47,326 nt of DNA from Sorangiineae bacterium NIC37A_2 (lineage in GTDB: Bacteria; Myxococcota_A; Polyangia; Polyangiales; Polyangiaceae): assembly GCA_002085155.1 (NCBI GenBank), contig NASX01000039.1:1-47326 (forward strand), written 5' to 3'. The translations under genes and the position numbers were made by a program. Of this stretch, positions 10,514-19,198 are shown one piece after another. Each line of letters opens with the position of its first letter. Within the stretch, counting starts at the first letter, position 1. The notes under the pieces were generated by a model. That model searched no databases, was not told the DNA's origin, and was given only the letters and a program-made list of their open reading frames with translations.

Positions 10514-10560
10514 GAAACCGTGGGGACGCGCGAACGCGGCCCGCACGGTTTCTTTTTTTT
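10514..10560 (+). terminator. Strong intrinsic terminator after the two-HTH regulator
   Basis: Perfect 9-bp outer stem GAAACCGTG (10514-10522) / CACGGTTTC (10544-10552), a GC-rich interior, and a run of eight T ending at 10560. This is the clearest rho-independent terminator in the window. Confidence 0.88.
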
Positions 10561-10687
10561 GCCGCTGATGCGGTCAAACTGGGCTCAGCGAGGGGGCTTC
10601 GTCCGTGCGCGGCGGCAAAAGGCGATTCTGAGCCAAAACATAACGGCCCTGCCGGAGAGGGCTCGCTCTGCCGCCCCGAGCACTGTC

Positions 10688-10850
10688 GTGCAACGCTGCG
10701 GTGCAAGACGACGGCGCAACAATGCGGTGTAGCGCTGCGGTGCAACACTGCGACGTGGCACGACGATGCAACACGACGGTGCAACACTGCGACGTGGCAC
10801 GACGATGCAACACGACGGTGCAACACTGCGACGTGGCACGGCGGTGCAAG
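10688..10850. repeat. 13-bp-period tandem repeat array, about 12.5 units
   Basis: Successive 13-mers run from 10688: GTGCAACGCTGCG, GTGCAAGACGACG, GCGCAACAATGCG, GTGTAGCGCTGCG, GTGCAACACTGCG, ACGTGGCACGACG, ATGCAACACGACG, and so on. From 10740 the last three become a higher-order 39-bp unit repeated almost exactly at 10740, 10779 and 10818. The upstream units are more diverged, so the 39-bp expansion looks recent. The array sits between two convergent genes. It has no spacers and is not a CRISPR array. Confidence 0.9.
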
Positions 10851-10860
10851 CGAGAGAGTC

Positions 10861-11892
10861 TTAATCGGTCAGCTTGACCACGACGGACAGGTCGTTATGG
10901 GTCTGTGATTCGACGGGCCCGGGCGCGCCGGGGGCCTGGGTGCGGGTGTGCACGTCCATCGTGAGGGAGACGTCCGAGCTCATGTCGAGGGTCTTCATGT
11001 TCACCTCGGCTTTGCCTTTTCCTTCTCCCTTTAAGCTCACGAGCTCCACGCTCGCGCCGGGAGGCATGCCGGCGGCTTCGAGTTTGCTCGGGGTGCCGAG
11101 CTGCTCGAAGGTGACGTCCACCATGATCTTGTCGCCCTTGATGTCGCGGATCTTGAAGCGCGTGGTCTGAGAGATCTCCATGCCGGCGGTGCGGGTGTTC
11201 TGGCTTGCGGTCCATTCGCCGCCTTTTCCGACAGGACCTTCGGGCAGTGGGAGCACGGCGTTCGACAGGCCGTCCTGGAGATTCTCGAGGAGCTGATAGA
11301 TGCCGGGGTTCTGAGCGGCGAGCTCGACGATCTGGACGCCCCGAAGCTCGCCGCGCGGCGTGAGGAGCTCTTGGATCTTCAGGCCCTCCAGGGCGCTGAA
11401 CGTACTCTTCAGCTGGGCTTTCGCCGCCTCCGGCAGACCTGCCGTGCCGGGGGTGAACTTCTCAAAGGAGGCGACGCGCCGGGCGGTACCATCGGGCAGG
11501 ACCTCCTCCGTCGTATTGGTTCCGGTCACTTCGAAGGCCGTCTTCGGCGCCTCGGGCATCTTCTGGCCCGAGACAGTGATCTTCGGCTGGACCGTGAGCT
11601 TGAGGTGGAACTTCTTCTTCTGGTCTTTTTGGAACGCGTACCGAAGGACCTTCGGATCTTCGCCGGGACTCACGATGGTGACTGCGGCCGTGACGGACGG
11701 AGGATCGCCCGCGGGAGGAGCGGCAGGCTCGGCGGGCGGGGCTTCTTTCTCCGCTTGGGGCGGAGCTTCGGCCGCTTGCTCCTTCTGGGCGGCGGGGTCC
11801 GCCTTGTTCTCCTGCTTGCAGGCGAGAGCGAGGAGCGAAATGACAAGAGCGGATCCGATAGCGGAGGGGCGAGCTGCCCGGACGAGAGACAT
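10861..11892 (-). CDS. Lipoprotein of unknown function (possibly DUF6263-like)
   Basis: A 343-residue secreted lipoprotein. The signal peptide MSLVRAARPSAIGSALVISL is followed by a lipobox ending LALAC (Cys25). A Pro/Ala/Glu/Gln-rich linker comes next (about 26-65), then a globular domain of alternating beta-type segments starting VLRYAFQKDQKKKFHLKLTV. The core features (YAFQKDQKKKF, a threshold-like TGTNTTEEVLPDGTARR, then LPEGPVGKGGEWTASQNTR) resemble proteins grouped as DUF6263, but I assign this only tentatively. The ATG at 11892 is set by the signal peptide; the frame stays open far upstream across the hisC start without protein-like character. It is divergent from hisC. No catalytic motif is visible. 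Confidence 0.8.
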   Translation of the reverse strand: MSLVRAARPSAIGSALVISLLALACKQENKADPAAQKEQAAEAPPQAEKEAPPAEPAAPPAGDPPSVTAAVTIVSPGEDPKVLRYAFQKDQKKKFHLKLTVQPKITVSGQKMPEAPKTAFEVTGTNTTEEVLPDGTARRVASFEKFTPGTAGLPEAAKAQLKSTFSALEGLKIQELLTPRGELRGVQIVELAAQNPGIYQLLENLQDGLSNAVLPLPEGPVGKGGEWTASQNTRTAGMEISQTTRFKIRDIKGDKIMVDVTFEQLGTPSKLEAAGMPPGASVELVSLKGEGKGKAEVNMKTLDMSSDVSLTMDVHTRTQAPGAPGPVESQTHNDLSVVVKLTD

Positions 11893-12121
11893 GGCCGACG
11901 ACCATAGTGGAACGAGTCTGCCCTGCGCTAGCCGCTTTGCTCCTCGGGCAAATGCGCCGGAGCTCGGACCTCGGGGGCGAAGCGGCGCGGAGTCGGGGCT
12001 TTTCCTCGTCATTTTGACTGTCTGGGCCCGAGGGGCATCGAAAGAGCATCGGGGCCGCGGGGACGGAGGTCCCGTCCGCTCAACCCCATTTTCCCCAGGG
12101 ACACGCGGCCGCTCATCCGTG

Positions 12122-12127
12122 TAGGCT
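12122..12127 (+). promoter_or_regulatory. Candidate -10 (TAGGCT) directly ahead of hisC
   Basis: TAGGCT ends 11 nt before the hisC ATG. GGGACA lies about 18 nt upstream as a possible -35 (12098-12103). There is no Shine-Dalgarno before the ATG, so a very short or absent leader would be consistent. Confidence 0.35.
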
Positions 12128-12138
12128 CCCGGCCGCCC

Positions 12139-13227
12139 ATGACCGAAACACTCGTCACGCCCGGTATCGAGGGACTCCGTCCTTACCAAGGGGGCAAGCC
12201 GATCGAAGAGCTCGCACGGGAGCGGGGCCTCACGGATATCGTGAAGCTCGCATCGAACGAGAACCCCTTTGGACCGAGCCCGCGCGCCATCCTGGCCGCC
12301 GTGCAGGCCCTCGGCTCCACTCATCGATATCCCGACGGCTCCGGTCATCGCCTCAGAGAGGCCATCGCTGAGTTTCACGGGGTGTCCCTGGAGGAGGTCA
12401 TCCACGGCAACGGCTCGAACGAGATCCTCGAGCTCTTGGTGCGGACCTTCACGACGCCCGGACACCATATCGTCTTCGGGCGCCCGGCTTTCAGCATGTA
12501 TCCGGTGATCGCGACCGCTCACAACGTCGAGTTCACCGCGGTCCCGACCACCGACGACCTCGTGCACGATCTCGGCAAGATGCGCGAAGCAGTCCGGGAC
12601 ACGACGCGACTCATCATCATCGATAACCCGAATAACCCCACGGGCACTTACGTCTCTCGAGAGGCGCTCACGGGCTTTTTATCATCCTTGCCCGAGCATC
12701 TCGTTGTCGTGCTCGACGAGGCGTACTTCGAGTATGCGACGGCGGAAGACTACCCCGATGGTCTCGCCCTCCGCCATCTGCATCCGAACATCGTGGTCTT
12801 GCGAACCTTCTCGAAGGCTTACGGTCTGGCTGGGCTGCGCGTCGGCTACGGCATCGGCCCGGCGCGTCTTCTCGACTATCTGCACCGTTTGCGCGCGCCC
12901 TTTAACGTCGGCGTCCCGAGCCAAGAGGCAGCCATCGGAGCCCTCAAGGACCTCGCACACCTCAAGGATTCGGTCCTTCACAACGCCCGCGAGCGCGACC
13001 GTCTCGAGCGCCTCCTCGGGCGTTTTGCGCGCCGGGTTTACCCGAGCCAAGGGAACTTCGTGCTCGCTGATTTCGGTCGACCGGCGTTGCCTCTCTATGA
13101 CGCTCTCCTTTCGGAGGGGGTGATCGTGCGGCCGATCCCGGGGCTCGATACATTCCTTCGAGTGAGCGTGGGACTGACGCGAGAGACGGATCGTCTCGAA
13201 GCAGCTCTCGAAAAGGTGGCACGATGA
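12139..13227 (+). CDS. hisC: Histidinol-phosphate aminotransferase
   Basis: PLP-dependent class I/II aminotransferase that makes L-histidinol phosphate from imidazole acetol phosphate. Many HisC-type enzymes also act on aromatic amino acids, which fits a neighbour at the aroA position. KLASNENPFGPSP is the substrate-loop signature. NPNNPTGT binds PLP, DEAYFEYA carries the Asp that contacts the pyridine nitrogen, and Lys226 in RTFSKAYGLAGLRVGY forms the Schiff base. Length (362 aa) is normal. It is first gene of the hisC-to-rpsA run and overlaps the next gene by ATGA at 13224. The context hisC-aroA-cmk-rpsA is widespread in proteobacteria. Confidence 0.93.
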   Translation: MTETLVTPGIEGLRPYQGGKPIEELARERGLTDIVKLASNENPFGPSPRAILAAVQALGSTHRYPDGSGHRLREAIAEFHGVSLEEVIHGNGSNEILELLVRTFTTPGHHIVFGRPAFSMYPVIATAHNVEFTAVPTTDDLVHDLGKMREAVRDTTRLIIIDNPNNPTGTYVSREALTGFLSSLPEHLVVVLDEAYFEYATAEDYPDGLALRHLHPNIVVLRTFSKAYGLAGLRVGYGIGPARLLDYLHRLRAPFNVGVPSQEAAIGALKDLAHLKDSVLHNARERDRLERLLGRFARRVYPSQGNFVLADFGRPALPLYDALLSEGVIVRPIPGLDTFLRVSVGLTRETDRLEAALEKVAR

Positions 13228-14204
13228 AGCGACTATTGGCTCGTCTCGGGCTCGGCCTTTCGCTCTTGCTCGCGGGCTGTGGCTCCCAGCAGGAACACAT
13301 CGTCGACGCGGCCGCGGGAAGGCGAGCGCCCGATGTCGCGATTGACCGCGATAGCTGGGGTCTTTTCCCGGCGGGCGCGCTCGTTTGGGGTCAGGTCGAC
13401 ATCCAGGCCCTCTCTCGAGCCGAGTTTGGACCTGCGATCCTCGAACGAGCGCAGCGCGGGGTTCCTCTTTCGCGCGGCGCGGGCATCGACTGGGCCAAGG
13501 ACGTCGAGACCGCTCATTTTGCGGTCTACGCCTCGGCGCGAGGTGACGTGGCGACGGTCCTCAAGGGGCGCTTCGACGCGCAGAAGCTGCGAGACGCCAT
13601 TACGGCCGATCCGGTGACGAGCTCCGGGGAACCGATTTCGATCTCGAAGTTCGCTGGCGCGGAGGTGATCCACGCCGGGGCGTGGTCGCTTTCGATCCTC
13701 ACCTCCCGCACGATCGCTGTCGGAACGGAGATTGGCGTGCGGCGGATTCTCGAGCGCGTCGAAGAAGGTCGAGTCGCGCGCGCTCTTCCTCATTGGTTCG
13801 AGAAGATGCTGCAAACCGCGGGGGGCCGAGCGCACCTCGGCGTCGATCTCGATGCACAGCCCGTCCCCGCGACCATTCGCAGCGAGCTCGACTTCTTGGC
13901 GGGCATCCGCGGAGCGCGCCTGATCGGAAACTTCGAGTCCCCCGGCCTGAATATCGCCGGAACGCTCAGCTACGACACCAAAGAGCGCGCCGAGCACGCG
14001 CGGAGCCGCATCGACAGCAACGTAACGTCCCTCGAGCGCGCCACCTGGCTGCTCACGATCCTGAAGGTGCCGCGCCCGATCCGCCGCTTCGAGTCGAGTG
14101 TCGCAGGACAGACTGTACAATTTGCGACTGAGCTCGAAGGGCGCGCCGTGGCCATGGGCGTCGGATATCTCGGAGAGCTCGAGGGCAAGATCGGTCTCGA
14201 ATGA
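13224..14204 (+). CDS. Lipoprotein of unknown function inside the hisC-rpsA operon
   Basis: A 326-residue lipoprotein with signal peptide and lipobox LLLAGC (Cys19). The domain begins after DVAIDRDSWGLFPAGALVWG and runs through alternating beta and helix segments (VETAHFAVYASARGDVATVL, FDAQKLRDAI). No catalytic motif is recognised. The opening PAGALVWGQVDIQ, followed by an F-x-x-A-I-L helix and then a beta strand with VYASARGDV, parallels PADAELFASIDVEQ and later strands in the membrane-anchored protein at 16255, suggesting two paralogues in one operon. It overlaps hisC (ATGA at 13224) and the next gene (14201-14204), so it is translationally coupled to both. Confidence 0.8.
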   Translation: MKRLLARLGLGLSLLLAGCGSQQEHIVDAAAGRRAPDVAIDRDSWGLFPAGALVWGQVDIQALSRAEFGPAILERAQRGVPLSRGAGIDWAKDVETAHFAVYASARGDVATVLKGRFDAQKLRDAITADPVTSSGEPISISKFAGAEVIHAGAWSLSILTSRTIAVGTEIGVRRILERVEEGRVARALPHWFEKMLQTAGGRAHLGVDLDAQPVPATIRSELDFLAGIRGARLIGNFESPGLNIAGTLSYDTKERAEHARSRIDSNVTSLERATWLLTILKVPRPIRRFESSVAGQTVQFATELEGRAVAMGVGYLGELEGKIGLE

Positions 14205-15547
14205 GCTCTGTGCAAGTTCTCACGGTTTCGGCGGCCCCGGGGCCGCTCGAAGGGAGCGTCCCTGTCCCGTCCGATGAAGGGGTCGCGCTCGCGCGCCTGG
14301 CGGCCGCCGTCCTTTCGCGGGGCGAGAGCCGCGTGAATGTGCGCGAGCCGGGCGCCCAGATTCAGACGTTCTTGCGGCTGCTCGAGGCGCTCGGAGTCGA
14401 GGTGCGCAGGGCCGAGGACGACGTGTTCGTGCGGGGCCTCGGGCTGACGGCTCTCCCGGATTACGATGAGGGACTCTGTCTCGACTTGCGCGGAGAAGTC
14501 CTCGTCGCGGGACTTGCGCTCGGGCTACTCGCGGGACGGGCGCGTTCGATCACGATCCTCTGCGACGAGACGATCCGGGCCACGCTCGGCGCGCGCCTCG
14601 AGCAGATGGGCCTCGGGCGCCTGGTGACTACCGCGGAGGGGTCTGGTGTCCAACTCGCCGCCATCGAAGGGCGTCCGCCCGGTTTCGACCTCCAGCTCAC
14701 CGGGCTTTTCCCTTGGGAAAAACAGGCGCTTTTGCTGCTCGCGCTGCGCGCGAGCAGCAAAAGCCGCATCATCGAGGGCGTCCTTTCGCCCGACCACCTC
14801 GAGCGAGTGCTGTTCCGGGCGCGCGCTCCGATCCAAGCGGAGTCGACTTGGATGGAGGTGCATCCGCCGCGGGACGAAGATGCTCTCGCGCCCTCATCCT
14901 ATGAGTTTGTGGGCTCGATGTTTGTAGCGGGACATCTGCTGCTCCTGCCGCTGCTCGCTTCGGCCGGGGGAGCTGTCACGGTGCGTGAGGTCTCGACCAA
15001 TCGCTCGGCGTCTGATCTGCCGACCCTGCTCAAGGTGCTCGGCGCGGACATCGAGGTGCAGGCGCGGGGCGACCGCCAAGGAGAACCTTTCGCCGACATC
15101 ACCTTGCGCGCGAGGGGGCCCTTGCGCGGCGGGTTCACCTTGGCGGGAGAGCAGGCCACGCGCTTGCTTGACCTTTCGCTCCCGCTCCTCGCAGCGCTCG
15201 CGCGCGGTGCTCGTCCGACCCTCGTCACTGATCTTGTCTGCGGTCAGCGCGACGGGAGCCAAGATGTCGTTCAGCGCGCCGCGGCTTACCTGCTCTCGGC
15301 TGGGGCGCCCGTCCAGCTCACTGAGCAGGGCATCCTGGTCGGCGGTGCTCCCTCTTCTGCGAAACCTTTGCGCGTCACGACGGGCGGAGACCGGCGACTC
15401 GCGCTGCTCGGGGCACTGCTCGGCTCTGCGAGTCCCGAACCGAGCGCCATTGATGACGTGGCTTGTCTCGGGGAGGTCTTTCCTCGTTGCGCAGGGACGC
15501 TTCGGCGGTTAGGAGCGCTGGCGCGCGTTGGGCCTTCGGAGAACTGA
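14201..15547 (+). CDS. EPSP-synthase-fold protein lacking catalytic residues
   Basis: At 448 aa this has the length and the repeating beta-alpha pattern of EPSP synthase/MurA. Fold landmarks remain: GSVPVPS near the N-terminus, ITILCDETIRATLGARLEQM, a LLDLSLPLLAAL helix, TTGGDRRLALLGALLGS and EVFPRCAGTLRRLGAL near the end. Hand alignment to E. coli AroA shows K22 replaced by Glu26, R27 by Ala31, N94 by Leu96, T97 by Glu99, R100 by Val102 and K411 by Glu425; the S169-S170-Q171 region is replaced too. These residues bind shikimate-3-phosphate and PEP, so ordinary EPSP synthase activity is unlikely. The gene sits exactly where aroA normally lies, before cmk and rpsA, and overlaps its upstream neighbour by four bases. 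The frame is intact, so it is not a decaying pseudogene. It might be a non-catalytic or repurposed paralogue. I withhold aroA as a symbol. Confidence 0.75.
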   Translation: MSSVQVLTVSAAPGPLEGSVPVPSDEGVALARLAAAVLSRGESRVNVREPGAQIQTFLRLLEALGVEVRRAEDDVFVRGLGLTALPDYDEGLCLDLRGEVLVAGLALGLLAGRARSITILCDETIRATLGARLEQMGLGRLVTTAEGSGVQLAAIEGRPPGFDLQLTGLFPWEKQALLLLALRASSKSRIIEGVLSPDHLERVLFRARAPIQAESTWMEVHPPRDEDALAPSSYEFVGSMFVAGHLLLLPLLASAGGAVTVREVSTNRSASDLPTLLKVLGADIEVQARGDRQGEPFADITLRARGPLRGGFTLAGEQATRLLDLSLPLLAALARGARPTLVTDLVCGQRDGSQDVVQRAAAYLLSAGAPVQLTEQGILVGGAPSSAKPLRVTTGGDRRLALLGALLGSASPEPSAIDDVACLGEVFPRCAGTLRRLGALARVGPSEN

Positions 15548-15553
15548 GCGACG

Positions 15554-16258
15554 ATGACGAGAAAGCGACCCGTAGTAGCCATTGACGGACCGGCCGGCGC
15601 CGGCAAGAGCACCGCAGCGCGCCTCCTCGCGGGCAAGCTCGGTTATGTGCGTGTCGACACAGGGGCTCTCTATCGGACGGTAGCTTGGCTCGCTCTCGAA
15701 CGCGGCATCGACTTGAGCGACACGCAGGCTGTCGTGGCGGTGGCAAAGGAGCTCGCGGCTCCGGGGGCGCTCCGGCTCGTTCCGGGCCCAACGGAATCGG
15801 AAGTGGTCGTGTTCGGGGAAGGGCTCGGCTCGAAGATCCGTACTTTACAGGTTGGGAGTGCGGCGAGCCTGGTGTCCCAGATCCAGGGCGTTCGGGATGC
15901 CCTTTTTGCGATGCAGCGGGCGCTCGGCGCCGAGGGCGGCGTGGTGCTCGAGGGGAGGGACATCGGGACGGTGATTTATCCCGACGCCGAGGTGAAATTT
16001 TTCCTGACCGCGAGCGTGCGCGTTCGAGCCGAGCGGCGTCAGAGAGAGCTGCGGGAGCGGGGGAGCGAGGTTCCGCTCGCGGAGGTCGAGAGCGAAGTGA
16101 CCGAGCGGGACCGGCGGGACTCCACGCGCGCGCTCGCGCCCTTGCGCAAGGCGGACGATGCGATTGAGGTCGACTCCTCCGAGCTCACCCTCGAAGAGGT
16201 CATCGATCAGATGGTCGCCATCGTGCGCGAGGCGGAGCTCAAACTCACGAAATCATGA
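15554..16258 (+). CDS. cmk: Cytidylate kinase
   Basis: Phosphorylates CMP and dCMP in pyrimidine nucleotide salvage. P-loop GPAGAGKST (about 12-20), RVDTGALYRTVAW (CMP-binding), VLEGRDIGTVIYPDAEVKFF (a family signature) and the lid arginines in RDRRDSTRALAPL are all present. Length is 234 aa. The ATG at 15554 comes seven bases after the preceding stop. The following gene starts by ATGA overlap at 16255. The cmk-rpsA adjacency is conserved across many bacteria. Confidence 0.95.
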   Translation: MTRKRPVVAIDGPAGAGKSTAARLLAGKLGYVRVDTGALYRTVAWLALERGIDLSDTQAVVAVAKELAAPGALRLVPGPTESEVVVFGEGLGSKIRTLQVGSAASLVSQIQGVRDALFAMQRALGAEGGVVLEGRDIGTVIYPDAEVKFFLTASVRVRAERRQRELRERGSEVPLAEVESEVTERDRRDSTRALAPLRKADDAIEVDSSELTLEEVIDQMVAIVREAELKLTKS

Positions 16259-17127
16259 CGGATCGAGAGAGAAGCGCCGTCTCACCGCGCGCCGTTTTCG
16301 CCTTCCTCGTCGGGAGCCTGATCCTGTCGTTTGGGTTCGGCTATTTCGTCTACGTGCGCTTCATTCGCTACGAGCCGCGGGCGGAGGCTTTTTTGCCCGC
16401 GGACGCGGAGCTCTTCGCCTCGATCGATGTCGAACAGGGGGTCGTCTACGAGCCCTTCCGTCGGCACTTCTTCGAGCTCCTGGAAGCGGGGCGCATGGGC
16501 CCTGAGTCGCGCCTCAAGCATTTTGAGCGCAAGACGACGATTGAGCTCGGAGTGGACACCCGGGAGCTCGCGCTCGCCTTCGGTCCGGACCACACATTCA
16601 CTGTCTCGATCGGGGGCCTGTTCCGGCAGGATGGAGTCGTCCGAGGGACGGCGCGGATGTTCGAGGAGGAGGGCCTTGTCGTCGACGTGGCGCCGGACGA
16701 GAGGTTTGTTCAGGTGGGCAGAGCCTTTTATTTCTCAGCGCCCGAAGGCGTGCTGCTCTTGACCGCGAACGAGCCGAGGGGCGGGAAAGGAACCCGCCCC
16801 GTCGAGCGCACGCGAGGACTCGCCTTGCTCCTCTGCTGGCGCGAGGACGCCGGGCGCTCCTGCCTCGAGGTGGAGACCCGGGACGACTTCCCCTTCCGGC
16901 TCCAGGGCTCGCCGGGGGCCAGCTGGCCTTCGAAACTTGGTCCGGCCCCCGAGCCGGGCGCTGGCCCCCTCGGGCTCCTCATCGACGATGGTGCCGGGTC
17001 GGCCGGCCGTCTCCGGAGCGAAGGCACCCTCGGCCGGGATGGCTTCGATGCGCTGCTCGGCTCCCTCGCCCATTCTCTCGCTGTGCAGGCGAAATCCGGG
17101 TTTGACCCGAGGCCTTCCGCGCGCTAG
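16255..17127 (+). CDS. Membrane-anchored protein of unknown function
   Basis: A 290-residue protein with a short cytoplasmic head, one membrane segment (AVFAFLVGSLILSFGFGYFV, about 13-32) and a large presumably periplasmic domain. The domain starts YEPRAEAFLPADAELFASID and continues with FERKTTIELGVDTRELALAF and later beta strands (TVSIGGLFRQDGVVRG). No enzyme motif is recognised. Layout and local motifs resemble the lipoprotein at 13224, giving a pair in the same operon. It overlaps cmk by ATGA and lies about 110 nt before rpsA. Insertion between cmk and rpsA is unusual. Confidence 0.75.
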   Translation: MTDRERSAVSPRAVFAFLVGSLILSFGFGYFVYVRFIRYEPRAEAFLPADAELFASIDVEQGVVYEPFRRHFFELLEAGRMGPESRLKHFERKTTIELGVDTRELALAFGPDHTFTVSIGGLFRQDGVVRGTARMFEEEGLVVDVAPDERFVQVGRAFYFSAPEGVLLLTANEPRGGKGTRPVERTRGLALLLCWREDAGRSCLEVETRDDFPFRLQGSPGASWPSKLGPAPEPGAGPLGLLIDDGAGSAGRLRSEGTLGRDGFDALLGSLAHSLAVQAKSGFDPRPSAR

Positions 17128-17234
17128 CCCGCTCTCCCCGGTCGGCGCGTCGAGGGCTTTTTTGACTCGTGCTTGGGTCTGTCGACTCCGGGGCTTTCTC
17201 CTACCCCTCGTCCAGGCACGAAAAAACCATCCAC

Positions 17235-18959
<1,725 letters not shown>

Positions 18960-18985
18960 CGCTCGGTCGCTCTTGCGACGAGAGG

Positions 18986-19020
18986 GAGGGCGATCCGAAG
19001 GGATCGCCCTCTTTCTTTTT
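18986..19020 (+). terminator. Terminator after rpsA
   Basis: Eleven-base stem GAGGGCGATCC-type (left arm AGGGCGATCC 18987-18996, right arm GGATCGCCCT 19001-19010, with an extra G-C pair outside) around a GAAG tetraloop, followed by CTTTCTTTTT. Confidence 0.88.
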
Positions 19021-19162
19021 GGGGCGGTAGCGGGGCCTCGCTGAAAAGAACCGTGGGGGCTCGGCGCGGGGTGCGCGCCATCGGGCGCAAGCTCGGGCGT
19101 GGGAGCGAAAATGGCTCCGGGGCTCGGAGCGTCAGCGAGGGCCCGCTCCCCCGCGCTTTGGT

Positions 19163-19190
19163 GTGGCATTTTCGCGGATTGTTCTAGAGT
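19163..19190 (+). promoter_or_regulatory. Candidate promoter immediately ahead of the permease gene
   Basis: GTGGCA (19163-19168), a 16-nt spacer and TAGAGT (19185-19190), with the ATG only eight bases further on. If this is the -10, transcription would begin at or next to the start codon. Confidence 0.4.
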
Positions 19191-19198
19191 GAAGCTCG

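Larger units (their letters stand above)
10454..10860. other. Spacer between convergent regulator and lipoprotein genes
   Basis: About 400 bases without a credible gene. It contains a strong intrinsic terminator for the regulator (10514-10560) and, next to the lipoprotein gene's 3' end, an array of 13-bp repeats (10688-10850). Open frames across the array merely translate the repeat (for example repeated TATWHDDAT) and are not considered genes. Confidence 0.7.

Noticed and set aside
10688-10850. 13-bp array considered as a CRISPR array
   Set aside because: Repeats are contiguous with no unique spacers and too short; no cas genes in the window.
10450-10908. Repeat-rich open frames across the 13-bp array (either strand)
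   Set aside because: The peptides (for example repeated TATWHDDAT) merely mirror the DNA repeat and run into the end of the lipoprotein gene antisense. No conserved protein character.
14201-15547. aroA-like gene considered as a frameshifted pseudogene
   Set aside because: The frame is uninterrupted at normal length, with ATGA overlap to its neighbour and landmarks in order from N- to C-terminus. The changes are substitutions, not disruption.
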